DNA from: Scleropages formosus
Lineage: Eukaryota; Chordata; Actinopteri; Osteoglossiformes; Osteoglossidae
DNA: 64,000 bases
NCBI RefSeq assembly: GCF_900964775.1
Contig: NC_041820.1
Span: 16,728,501 to 16,792,500, forward strand
Direction: 5' to 3'
The notes beneath the pieces are model-generated. The model was not told where the DNA came from. It did no database searches and saw nothing but the letters and a program-made list of their open reading frames with translations. Of the stretch, positions 47,216 to 58,662 are shown in pieces. Position 1 is the stretch's first letter; every line of letters begins with the position of its first letter. The translations under genes and the position numbers were made by a program.

Positions 47216-50200
47216 ATGTCTAATGATAAAGTAGCAGAATGGAAGGAACTACTGAGAAAGAAACTAGCAAACGCGAGGAAAGGTAAGTAATTAGTCCAGC
47301 TACTGAACTATCCATAATTTAATTATTAATTACCACTCTGACTGTGTTGACAGGCTAGCTTAGCTACCTGTGTGTGTACAGCAGAGTGAGTGAGTTGGTT
47401 AGCTGCTCAGCTGTATTTTAGTACGTTCTTGACGGGTAAGGATTTTGTGGAAATGTTCTTTGAGTTTGAGTTGCTTTTCTACATGTAATCTCAATCAATG
47501 TAGACGAGAGAAGCGAAGAGGAGAAGAAAGAAGAGGAGCTCAGCCTGTTCACCAAGTACTACACAGAGTGGAAAGGCGGCGCTTCCGCCACTGACCAGTC
47601 CTCCTACAAGAACATCCCCCGCTTTTACTACAGGGTGAGAACATGGTGAACAGGCACCCTTACTCTTCCTCCTGCCATATCCAGCACACTTGCACTGTTT
47701 ATACTGATAGTGAGATATCATATGTGGCCAGTCAGTAGGTGGCGTAGTGGTAAAGGGTACAGTTTTGGAAGCCTAAAGCCAAGGTTGCTGATCCAGGGCC
47801 GGTTGTAGTACTTTGGCCAAGGTACAGTACCTATTCTAAATTTCAGTGCTTTTGTCTGTCTCTCTATGTAGCTAATACCTTTGTCCATGGAGACCTCCAT
47901 TGTTAGGCAGTAACTTTACAATCATTATTGGATCAGTTCAGGGTAAGTACCTTAGTCAGGAGTACTGCAGGTGGAGCAAGATCCTTACTGGAAGCCTTCA
48001 GACTGTGAGGTCAGAGCTCTAACAAGGGCACTGACACATGCTGCCCCAGTAAAAATACCTGCCTGTATAAACTGAACCAAAACCAAAAGTTGCCTTGTAT
48101 AAATTAGATGTAGTTGTGTAAGAAAGTTAAAGCAGGCAAAGTGGTAGACACAGATGGAGTGCCTGGCCAGGTACTGAAAGCATGTGTTGACTGACTTAAG
48201 AGGTGTTTACCAAAATATTCAACCTCTCATTACAACAAGCTGCTGTTCCAACATGCCTTAAGTCCTCCATCATTTCCAATGCCCAAGAAACCAACTATGA
48301 AGTATCTGAATGACTTATTGCCCAATGGCCTTAACATCCATAGTCATAAAGTGCTTTGAGAAAATTGTGCATAGAGCATTAGAACCATTCCACCTCATCT
48401 GGATAAGCACTAGTTTGCCTACTGGGCAAACTGCTTCTCAAAGGATGCCATCACAAAAGCTCTCCACAAGGCTCTGACACACTTAAAGGAACCAAATAGT
48501 TATGTGAGGATGCTATTCATGGACTTTAGCTCCGCATTTAACACTGTCATCCCACACAAACTGATCAGCAAACTGGATGACCTGGGACTACGGTCTTCTG
48601 TGTTCATGGGTCATGGACTTCCTCGCAAACTGACCACAGCAAGTCAGAATTGGCAACCACACCTCCTTCACCCTCATCCTAAAAACAGGAACCCCACAGG
48701 GCTGCGTCCTGAGCTCCATGCTCTTCACACTTTTCACCCTCGACTGCATCCCCCTCCACACTTCCTACTCCATAATCAAATTCAGATGACACCTCGATAG
48801 TTGGGCTGATTTCAGACAATGAGGAGATGGCCTACAGGCTTGAGGTGGAACATCTGCTTGAGTGGTGTAAGGACAACAACCTGGTCTTTAACACCTCTAA
48901 GACAAAGGAGATGGTTCTGGACTTCAGAAGAGCAAAGGAGATGTTTGAAACAAAGGACCACCTCCCCCTCCACATACATGGAGAAGCAGTGGAAAGCATA
49001 GAACGCCTAAAGTTCCTTGGAGTCAAAGCAGCTGACATGGATCTGCAACACCTCACACCTGGTCAAAAAGGCCCAACAAAGACTCTTCTTCCTCAGGAAG
49101 CTGAAACAGGCCCAGCTCCCACAGAAACTTCTTCTAAATTTTTACAGCACCGGCACTGAGAGCATTCTGACTAACTGTGCCGTTGTGTGGTATGCCAGCT
49201 GAACAGCCACCGAGCGAAAGGATCTGCGTCACATGGTGAAATCGACCCAACACGTTGTCAGGATGGAGCTCTTGGACACTACCTATGCTAGCCAACTGAG
49301 GAAAAAGGCTGGCTGGCGGAGTCCAGACAAACCCCCTTCTTTTGAAACACAAAGTAGGACAAAACCTTCTTAACTGAATAAAACAAAAGACAAGACCCTG
49401 TTTTTTCTGTTTTTGCACTTTAATGCCATTTAATACATTTATAATTTGAAGAAAAAATATAATTAAGTAATTTGATACTGAACTGAAGTAATCCTAGAAA
49501 AATATTACAATCTTTCCCTGTTGGTTCATTGCTGAATGGTGTAGGACACAGCATCAGGAGGTAGTAAATGAAATTTAAATAAACCTTAACACTCAATGAT
49601 GTTTTTAATATTGCTTTTTTATTTTTTAAAGATATGTTCTTTTAATTATGCTTTTTTTATGATTGTACAAATAATTGTGCGTTGTAAAACACCTGTAAAT
49701 TTATAACGCAAGTATTAATGGATGCTAGAATACAATACCTTCCTTATTGCAGTCTCATTATATAATAAATGTAGTATTTTACAATTGAGAGAAGTGTTTC
49801 TAAAATATGGATAATCAGAAGAATAAAAATTTGGTTAATTGTTTGTCCAAAGGGGGTTTTGTCCTACACTCAAAGGCTGGCAGAGTCATCAAGGACACCA
49901 CACACCCTGGTCACTCCCTGTTTGAACTGTTGCCATCTGGCAAACGGTTCAGGACAATTAAATCTCGCACCAATTGACTGAGGAACAGCTTCTTTTCCAG
50001 AGCTGTGGCCTCCATCACACCTCCCCCTGCCCAACCAGAGAAGCTGATCACAAAAAGCCAGCTGTCGCCTCCATCGCTCCCCACATCGATTTCCCCCCGC
50101 CCCCCGGCTGCTAAGGACTGAGGACTCCGAAGTTTCAATCTAATTCTGATTGATTGATTGATTTATTTATTTCAAGTGTTCTTTCTGCTGCTGTTCTTCT

Positions 50201-53200
50201 GAGCGTTGCCACACAAAATTCAGTTGTATTGTATACAATGACAATAAAGTATCTTATAACATGTAAGCCAGGCAGCAGAATAACTGAAATGAAAAATACA
50301 ATATTATGATACCATGCAGCTTCCAGCTGAAGATGAGGTTTTGCTGCAGAAGCTCCGAGAGGAGTCCAGAGCTGTGTTTCTGCAGCGGAAAAGTCGGGAG
50401 CTTCTGGATAACGAGGAACTGCAGGTGACTAATACACGTATATAATACACAGAGTATAAAATCAAGAATTTGTTTCAGTTTTTCAAGAACAGGGCTGCAA
50501 CCATGGCTAATGCTGATTACTTGTCTCCTTTCCCAGAACCTGTGGTTCCTCCTTGACAAACATCAAGTACCCCCAATGTCTGGGGATGAGGCGATGATCA
50601 ATTATGGTAGTTTCTTGAAGGTTGGAGAAAAAGCTGGCGTGAAGTGCAAGTAGGTTAACGGAGTGTACAAAAATATGAAAATCCAAGCTTCTTTTTAAAA
50701 ATTGGGTTTTCTCTCTCTTTAGTCATAAGAACTCTATTCCTTTTGGCCAAATATAATTTAACTATTTGTCATAAAAGAGGGCAGTGTTGCGCAGTTTTTC
50801 CTGTTTTCAGAAACAAAATTGCTTGTTCCAGTAGCAGTAAAACTTCTACCTCTGATTCTTTCTTATTTCAACAGACAGTTCTTCACTGCAAGAGTCTATG
50901 CCAAGCTCCTCCACAATGATCCATATGGACGGATATCAATAATGCAGTTCTTTAACTATGTCATGCGAAAAGGTTTGTTCTCCCATCATGTGTAATGTAT
51001 GATTCAAGTACATCTCTTATGAGGGTGACCGTGCGAATTTGTGCCTTTCCTGTTAGCATCTGAAAGTGGTGCAGTGTTACTATTCGAGGTTTTAGGATTT
51101 GTGTTTTTAAGCATTCGAAACTTCCTGGAAAACAGCAGAGTGCTGAAAGAATTTTCTCATATTCTCTGGAAGTTAAGAAACAAAAGTCAAGCTTTAAATT
51201 GCGAATCAAAATAAATATCAGGTACTGTAGTGGTTAGAGCCATTACCCTGTGATCAAATTCCCACTCACACTACAGTACCCTTTATCAAAGTACTTAACC
51301 TGAACTGCTCCAGTAGACATTACCCAGCTGCATAATGGGTAAATAGGTGGGTCTCTTTGTATGCAAACATAACATTGTAAGCTGCTTTGGATGAACATGT
51401 CAGGTAAATAATGGGTAATAAATGCACGTAACAATTAAGTGTATGTCATCTTGATCAGGGTGTCTGCTTTATTCACTGCAATAAATATAGGCTGCTTATT
51501 TTGCAAAGTGTATGTGGTGAATTAAAAAGAATTACACCATTCAAATCTCATCTACCAGTTTGGCTTCATCAGACAAGAATTGGCCTGAGCCTGTATGATG
51601 TTGCTGGACAAGGCTACTTGCGTGAGTCGGTAAGATTTTTTTCGTGTTTTGTCTTCCATTTGACACTTTGATGAATAAAACCACAACCATATACAGCTGG
51701 TACAGCCTGCCTTGTGTTGTTTTATGTAGCACAATGGTCCTCGAGAAATGTTATTTCATTTCACTGTATACTGTACCAGCTGTATATGGCTTAAATGACA
51801 ATAAAGACTTGAAATCATGAGAACCACTGAAAACCACTTTTTTTTAATTTCTCATTGTATACTTGCATATTTTCACTGTAGGACGTCCAGTCACTAACTA
51901 GAGATTTCCTCAATCTGCATATTAAGGATCTTCCCATTTTCTTCTTTCCCATTTCTTGAAAGGTTCTTTCAACAGATTCCTGTTTGGTCTTGAACCCTTG
52001 TTCAGTGAAGTGAATCTTTAGGCTGGTAACTGATAAGGCCTCATCTCCATTTGTGGTGCTCTGTTTGTGTGTCACACAACAGGATCTGGAGAACTACATC
52101 CTGGAGCTGATTCCCACCCTTCCCCAGCTGGATGGTCTAGAGAAGTCGTTCTACTCCTTCTATGTCTGCACTGCTGTCCGAAAGTTCTTCTTCTTTCTGG
52201 ACCCCCTGCGCACAGGTCTCTGTTCTACTCCTCTTTTGCTACATTCCAGATTAAATCACTGTCATCACCTTGTACAGATTATGGTTTGGAAGCCTGTGTC
52301 TGCATTTTGCTGTTCTGATTGTCACTGTAGAAATTATATGCAGACTAAGTTCTGCTCCTGTGAAGTGTACAGTCAGGTTAAAAACCAGATAAAAATACAA
52401 GCTGTGTTTTTTGGTACCATGATGTGGCGATTCTGCTTTCAGACCATGTGAGGCACATTGGCTGTGGAACTTGTACTATTCATTACTAGCATACCATTTT
52501 TGTCTTCTCTGTTTTAGGAAAAATAAAAATTCAAGACATCTTGGCTTGCAGTTTTTTGGATGATCTTCTTGAGGTAAATTATTGGTGTGATTTTTTTAAA
52601 GGAAGGAGGTTCAGAAAAGATGTGTTCTGGTGGAAATCGGGGTTGGTTTGGGTTTACTTTAACCTGTTGAATGACTTCCCCGTTCCAGTTCTTTTCACAC
52701 CCTTTTCATCCACACCTTGATTTCTGGTCTACACTCTGTTTTAGCTAAGAGATGAAGATCTCTCCAAGGAGAGCCAAGAGTCCAACTGGTTCTCAGCCCC
52801 CTCTGCACTGCGTGTCTATGGTACGCAGACCTTGCTGCACTTGCTTGTACCTTTTGTGGATTCCTTTGCTCAGAAGCCCTGATTGAGAGTTGTTGTGCTA
52901 AAAGCTCATGCCCTTTTCCTCTTTTCAGGCCAGTACTTAAACCTCGACAAGGACCACAACGGCATGCTGAGCAAAGAGGAACTGTCCCGCTACGGCACTG
53001 GCACCCTGACCAGCATTTTCCTGGACCGTGTTTACCAGGAGTGCCTTACGTATGATGGAGAGATGGTGAGCTTGCAAACTGACCTCACCTCAGTTCTTTT
53101 AGACAATGACTACGTACTAAGACGCAATAAAAAAAAGAAAAAAGTTTATGAAGCTGCTGTCATACACACATATGCTGGCTGAAGCTGCTTGTCCAGAGCG

Positions 53201-54124
53201 GGGTCGCAGCGAGCCAGAGCCTAACCCAGCAACACAGGGCACAAGGCTGGAGGGGGAGGGGACACACCTAGGACGGGACACCAGTCTGTCACAAGGCACC
53301 TTAAGTGGGACTCGAACCCCAGACCCACCAGAGAGCAGGACCCGGCCAAGCCCGCTGCGCCACTTTACCTCCTTTTGCCATCCAGTGGCCTTTAAAACTA
53401 TGTGTTTGTGTGATCTTTTCCAGGATTACAAGACTTACCTGGACTTTGTTCTTGCTTTGGAGAACCGCAAAGAGCCAGCAGCCCTGCAGTACATCTTCAA
53501 GCTTCTGGACATGGAAAACAAGGGCTACCTTAATGTGTTTGCGCTGAATTATTTCTTTAGGGTATGCTTCTTGGCGTAGGCAATGAGAGAGATTTGAAAC
53601 AGTCCTCATATTAAAGATGTTGCAACTTGTCATGCACAATAGTAGCTGGATTAATCATTTTACTTAAATGAATTGTACATTAAACAGTGAATTGGAGTTA
53701 CGAGGTGACACGGCAAAGTTATTGATACTATTATTTCTTTCATCAGGCCATCCAAGAACAGATGAAGTTGCATGGGCAGGAACCAGTGTCTTTTCAAGAT
53801 GTCAAGGTAATGCCACATCTGGCTTTTTAGTGAAGGTTTTTTTTTTTTTAAAGCCCCCTGAATACAAGGAGGGGTAATTAATATATAGCCCCAACTGTTT
53901 TTTCACTATAATGATTATCTTTTTTGTGGTGGCAGGATGAGATCTTTGACATGGTGAAACCTAAGGACCCGTACAAGATAACACTCCAGGATCTTGTGAA
54001 TAGCGGACAGGGTGATACAGTCAGCAGCATCCTTATAGACTTGAATGGCTTCTGGACTTACGAGAACAGAGAGGTCCTTGTGGCCAATGACAATGACAAC
54101 AGTGCCGATATGGATGACACGTAG
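47216..54124 (+). CDS. ppp2r3c: PP2A regulatory subunit B'' gamma (G5PR)
   Basis: Thirteen coding exons: 47216-47282, 47504-47634, 50320-50424, 50537-50649, 50875-50972, 51559-51629, 52083-52215, 52518-52573, 52745-52820, 52929-53065, 53424-53561, 53747-53806 and 53936-54124 (stop TAG). All are GT-AG with matching phases, giving 457 aa (human 453). The start gives [17 protein letters not shown], close to the human start. The family hallmark regions [41 protein letters not shown] and FLDPLRTG are all present. [14 protein letters not shown] (exon 10) is a good EF-hand calcium loop. The protein targets PP2A (and PP5 in human work) in nucleus and cytoplasm. Intron 2 is swollen by a LINE with a nested transposon, and intron 10 by a SINE. 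Confidence 0.97.
47728..48045. mobile_element. Two SINE remnants, opposite orientations
   Basis: GTAGGTGGCGTAGTGGTAAAG with a B-box-like GTTGCTGATCC is a plus-strand tRNA-like head at 47728-47850. From about 47930 the sequence CAGTTCAGGGTAAGTACCTT through GAGGTCAGAGCTCTAACAAG reads as the same family in reverse. Both are diverged. Confidence 0.5.
48119..50260 (+). mobile_element. CR1/L2-type LINE, 5'-truncated, reverse transcriptase and 3' end
   Basis: Broken frames encode non-LTR reverse transcriptase motifs in order: [43 protein letters not shown]-like sequence, then [20 protein letters not shown] and [20 protein letters not shown]. It ends with [14 protein letters not shown] and a 3' end with a GATT-repeat stretch and ACAATGACAATAAAG. 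The endonuclease domain is missing and there are many frameshifts. It is split by a 559-bp DNA transposon at 49313-49871. Confidence 0.85.
49313..49871. mobile_element. Short non-autonomous DNA transposon (MITE-like) nested in the LINE
   Basis: The LINE frame breaks at 49312 and resumes at 49872. The 9-bp AAAGGCTGG sits on both sides (49304-49312 and 49872-49880), a target-site duplication. The ends form an imperfect inverted repeat: GAGTCCAGACAAACCCCCTT on the left against GAGTGTAGGACAAAACCCCC from the reversed right end. The middle is AT-rich and non-coding. The superfamily is uncertain; nine-base duplications are typical of Mutator-like elements. Confidence 0.82.
51229..51432 (+). mobile_element. 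tRNA-derived SINE (TTTATTCATTTAG-tailed family)
   Basis: GTAGTGGTTAGAGCCATTAC is the tRNA-like A-box region, followed by GATCAAATTCCCACTC. The rest continues through AAGTACTTAACCTGAACTGC, TTGTAAGCTGCTTTGGATGA and a final GGTAATAAATGC. It is in intron 5 of ppp2r3c. Confidence 0.75.
51738..51815 (+). mobile_element. Short LINE 3'-end fragment
   Basis: TTTCATTTCACTGTATACTG and ATGACAATAAAGACTTG resemble the 3' end of fish CR1/L2-type LINEs, such as the copy ending at 50260. No coding part is attached. Confidence 0.55.
53161..53371 (-). mobile_element. tRNA-derived SINE, (CA)n-tailed family
   Basis: GAAGCTGCTTGTCCAGAGCG, GGACACACCTAGGACGGGAC and GACTCGAACCCCAGACCCAC match the family in reverse. 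It lies in intron 10 of ppp2r3c. Confidence 0.88.
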
Positions 54125-55792
54125 CAGCAGAAAATTCATGCGTACCCTGTGTGCTAACAGCAGTAACACGGTTTCTACAGCATTGTACAGGACATGATCA
54201 AGTGCACTGATCCTTGTTCAAACCAAGAATTCCCCTGAATTCTCCCCATAAACTTCACTACAGCAATACCTCATTAGATTTAAATAACATACTACGTATG
54301 ATGTAATTATTGTTCATTTATTAAACTGTATTCAATATACGTTTCCCAAATTATTAAAAACATTGTGTCATCAAGGCAATGTTGACTCTTGGCAACCATA
54401 TCAAGAGTGCTTCCAAAAACCTGTCCTTTACTTGTTGTAATGTTGAAAGGTGTTGTCCATTGTCAGTGTGACTGAATCCATGCAATTGGCTGATGGTAAT
54501 CCCCTAATTTTTCCTTATACTTTCCCAAGCTTTAGTTTTTTCACAAGTCCATTGCCATATGTCCAAAGTACAATAACCTCAGTCTCATCCCTTAGTTTTT
54601 CATTAATACATTCTTTTAAAACAAAGATTTATTTCTGCAGTTCACTGTCATAGTATAAAGTATAAATTACAAGAGTACTCCATCATCCTTAGCATAAATC
54701 CCTGAAGTATAGCTATTTAACAAAATAAAGACTATTTAAACAAGTTTATATAGAAAACAAAACAAAATACATGATCCCATTAAAAAATTGGGAAAGAAAA
54801 CAATGTGATAAGAACAATGTTTTAAGTTTGTCAACATGTTCCCTTTCTAAAGAAAGTCTTGGTTGAGCCTCGCTGCTCCACCTACTGGACTGGATAGATG
54901 TATGAGTATGATATAGATAGGGAGCTCACCCTGAGAAGCAAGGTTAATATTTTGTGTGCAGGTCTATTCTTTTCAGTGGATGCAAGTCAATTTCTTGTCA
55001 GTTCTGACAGTTGTCCCTCAGGACATTGAGAGGTATGCTAGAACCACAGTACAGGGAGAATGAGGTCCCGTAGGGAGGTCTGTCCAAAACATTTCATAAA
55101 CAACGACATACTAATCGAGTTTCCAGGGGTTTCCAGTATTTGAGAGGCAAAAGGTTAGCCCTCACTGTATACCATTACACATAATACTGGATTTAGAGCT
55201 GAATCTAGAAGTGTCAGTTGTATGAAGAATCATTATGAATTATCAGTTCACCACTGAATACTAAATTCAGATAGAAACTGATGCATTTTAGGCCAAATTA
55301 TGGTTCCCAACTAAGATGTAAATGATACAGACCATTCTTAACTGACCAGTGAAACACTAAGTCCTAAGCAAAATAAAAACCTGTTTTATCAATGGGGTAC
55401 ATTTTTCTATACATTCTGTTTCTGTGACACACTAAAAAGGCATCCAGTAAATAATTTACACCAATATAGCAAGCCTTTGAACATCCATCATTCTCTACCA
55501 CAAAGTAGACAGGCCTTATTCCCATGTAACAGTTTCAGGTGCTCTGTGTAAAGGCCACCAGAGTAAAAATATGATCAGGAGACTTTGTGGAACCTAGACT
55601 GGTCAGCTAATCCAGGTGAATCCCTGGGATTAGCACAAGAGGGTCAGTTGCAAACATGCCTTTGATCCTGACCATTTTTTTGCCATGTCTGAATGTGTAA
55701 ATTTTCTTGTTACAGAAAGCAACCACTGAACCATCACCAATCTAACAAACATGGAGAAAATGTAGAAAGTAGGACCTATTTTTAATGGCTGA
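54125..55792. other. Spacer between convergent ppp2r3c and fam177a1
   Basis: AT-rich sequence without genes. ATTAAA at 54320-54325 is a likely poly(A) signal for ppp2r3c. The right part probably includes 3' UTR of fam177a1. No named repeat was seen. Confidence 0.55.
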
Positions 55793-57671
55793 TTAGGAGG
55801 GGAGGGGTGCTGGGACTCTGCTGGTGTCCAGTGAAGCCTTGGGCTCTTCTTCTGACTCAAAGGTGACGTTGACAAAAGAGGCAGATCCCTCTGGCTGCTC
55901 AGTCATTGCCTGCTTCCTCTCTGCAGTCTGCTGCTCCTGAAAGTGGCGCTCTGCTTCCTCTGACAATTTGTTCTCCTCCTCCTCTTCTTCTTCCTGTAAA
56001 GCATGACACACTTAAATATATATATATGGCAGCTCACAGTTCTGGCTGTGGGGAATCTCGTGTGTAAATGTTCCGTTTCTTCTGCTCGTCCAGGTTTCTC
56101 CCTCTTTTAGAGCCTTTAGACTACTGACACGTACCTCTTTCTTCACCCTGTAGTACTCATCAATAGCATACTGGTACTTTGGGGATGTGATGCCAAACAA
56201 TGAGGCCATTCTCTCTCCCAGATAGTCGCAAACTAAAAGTCAAAGGTAAGTAGTTAGAGGTTAAGCAATCTGGTCCTGGACAAACCTTGTTAGGACATCT
56301 AAAGAAGGGGCTGTTACAGAGTTAACTAAATTAAATTTGTTTGTGCTGTGCAAGAGAAAAAGTGATGAAGTTCTACTAAATCATGATACCCAAGATCCCC
56401 ATGGTGCTTGATGCACTTTGAAGCATTTATGTACTTTTGTTTTTCCTGTTTTTGTTTCCTCTTTCCATGGTGGCTTAAATCAGATTGGATGGTTAAATCT
56501 ACTTCAGTTAATTTCTTTAAATGGTTAACTTTCCTCCCCAATTGCAAGGGACTCACCTGATAAGGTGGATGTGGCAACTCTCCACATATAAAACCAAAAG
56601 AATGGCCCCCAGGTCATCTTTGACTGAAATAAAAACAGTTTCAGCACCAGGGAGATGCACAATAAGGCCATTATCCCACAACTCGGTCAGTCAGACCCTA
56701 CAGTTTGCTCACAGGGTCCACTGCAGCAGTCAGATCCCTCTTCTGCACCTTCTCCTCCTCCTCCTCATCCTCCTCATCATCTGTGCTGTACTCCTCCATG
56801 ATTTCTCCACTGGCAAAGTGGATAGTCCTGCGGGGCAACTTTTGCCGCTTCTTTACCTGATCTCCGAGCTCCACGCTTTCAAAATCCCTCCCGGTGGTCT
56901 GTGGGAAACAGATGTAGAGATCAGTGGGAAAGAACATGATGATGGCAAAACAACTGTAACTTACAGTGATCACAACAGCAGGGTTTTAACGGCTTATCAA
57001 AACAACAGCAGTAGAACTCAGTGGAGTTATGGACATGCTTGAATGAGAAACACCTACTGTTATGGCTATGAATGATAACATAATGCTGTTGAGAGCTAAA
57101 CACACAACGCAGCAGGTATCTTGGCATTCTGTGAATCAACAGTCATAACTAGAAACATAAACCCATGTGCAATTTCCAGTTGCGATAATGGGGAAAAATA
57201 CATCCTTTCTGGAGCAGAGACATTTTTAATCGCACTTTGGTTTCCATGGTAACAGAACGCCACTCCTTACCGGCTCTACCAGAAACACCAACACTCAAAA
57301 GACAGGAGCCGTAAACACGCCGTTAGTGACGTAAATTGAGCCTCTCATACACTCCTGTTTGAAAGAATCTTTTAGCGACATCTGTTCCCTAAACGGGTAA
57401 ACACAGACTGTTTCGCTCCACTACAAACACAAAATTTAGAAAATTATTAATAATTCGAATAATTCAATCCGACAAGCAGGTACATTAGACTTAATTACTT
57501 AAAAGTTTATTTTATAACTAGCTAGGTATGCTTGCTACTGATCATATTATCAAAATTAAATAAAGAACGACTTCCAATACGCGAAATTAAGTCAAACAGC
57601 ACCTTTTCCACATCCATGTTCGACGCCAGGGACACGGAAACGTTGCTGAGGTACAGCGACAATTCCGCCAT
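55793..57671 (-). CDS. fam177a1: FAM177A1 family protein
   Basis: Five coding exons on the minus strand: 57671-57603, 56898-56713, 56623-56557, 56232-56135 and 55993-55793. All are GT-AG with matching phases, giving 206 aa (human 213). The conserved core is present: LPRRTIHFASGEIMEEYSTD, then MTWGPFFWFYMWRVATSTLS, then ITSPKYQYAIDEYYRVKKE. A glutamate-rich stretch follows. The WGPFFWFYM segment is aromatic and hydrophobic and could be a short membrane-associating region. The N-terminus MAELSLYLSNVSVSL differs from the human A1 isoform I recall, so the exact start is less certain than the rest. Human FAM177A1 is a Golgi-associated protein whose biochemical role is still unclear. It neighbours ppp2r3c as in human. 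Confidence 0.93.
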
Positions 57672-58662
57672 CTTCCTTCTAACCGCGCGCCTCACGTGAT
57701 CCTGCATCCGTTCGTGCGTCCGCGAGACACACGGAAATGACGTCTTGGTCTGACTGTTAACGTCTGCGATTTGAGGTGGCTGAATGAAAACAGGTGTTGT
57801 ATTTGACTTCCAAGTTTCCAGTCTTAATCCCAAAATTCAGGACATCTTTTCAGCATATAGCTACGTTCAGTACACATATTTCTATGTCAATACAGTTGCA
57901 TGACATCTTAATTCGAAATTTTGTATAAAACTTGCACTAGCACACAGATCATGAAACAAAAATCAGTGACGATACACAGTGATCTGGGTAGTTAAATTAT
58001 GAAATAATTATTAAAGTATGATGACGTGTTCGAGCAACAGATTACGTCCAGATGTACATTCATTGTGAAGACTGATACAAGTATATGTTGATAGTCTATT
58101 TGGTTTTCTAATATGTCGATAGATGCCATTGTCACGTCTGATATTAGATATGCTTGAGTTTCTGCGAGTTGTTACCTGTGTAATGCGAACGTCAACAGGA
58201 GCTGCTCCCTCTACAGGACAGCGGAGGGTATAGCAAAAATAAGAGCGCTTTAGACCAGCCCATCTCGACAAATGTGAAATATTTCTTCTCTTTCCATTAT
58301 AGAACCCGGGTGTCTTTCGGGGCTATCTCACGGTTTCACAATTTTACACGCTTACTAAGTGTTGTCAGTACGAAGCCCTCGTCAGTACCCACGTTTGCCT
58401 TTATTTGATGAAATGCGAAGCGGCGGTGCTTCGCGGCGCCCCCCGCTCCCGAGGCCGTTGGTGCGCTCCGGTACTACTGAACGAAAAGCCACAGGACGGT
58501 GTTTGTTTCCCCCCAGAAAGAGCGCAGCGACGCAGGGAGAGGACAGCAGTTCGGCCGCTGTTGTCCGAAACCCTCGCGAACGTTCCTTCCTTTCTTCCTG
58601 CCTTGCGCTTGCTCTTGCTCGTGCTCCTGCTCCTTGAAGCACCAGAGGTGTCCGCGGCGGCC
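57672..58662. promoter_or_regulatory. Divergent promoter region of fam177a1 (-) and fbxo33 (+)
   Basis: The two genes start head-to-head across about 990 bases. CACGTG (57693-57698) and a CRE-like TGACGTC (57738-57744) lie close to the fam177a1 start. The fbxo33 side turns GC-rich from about 58420. The part 57830-58270 is AT-rich with nothing recognisable. Confidence 0.5.

Noticed and set aside
48504-49159. Frames with reverse-transcriptase resemblance as a host gene
   Set aside because: They are pieces of a truncated, frameshifted LINE in an intron of ppp2r3c.
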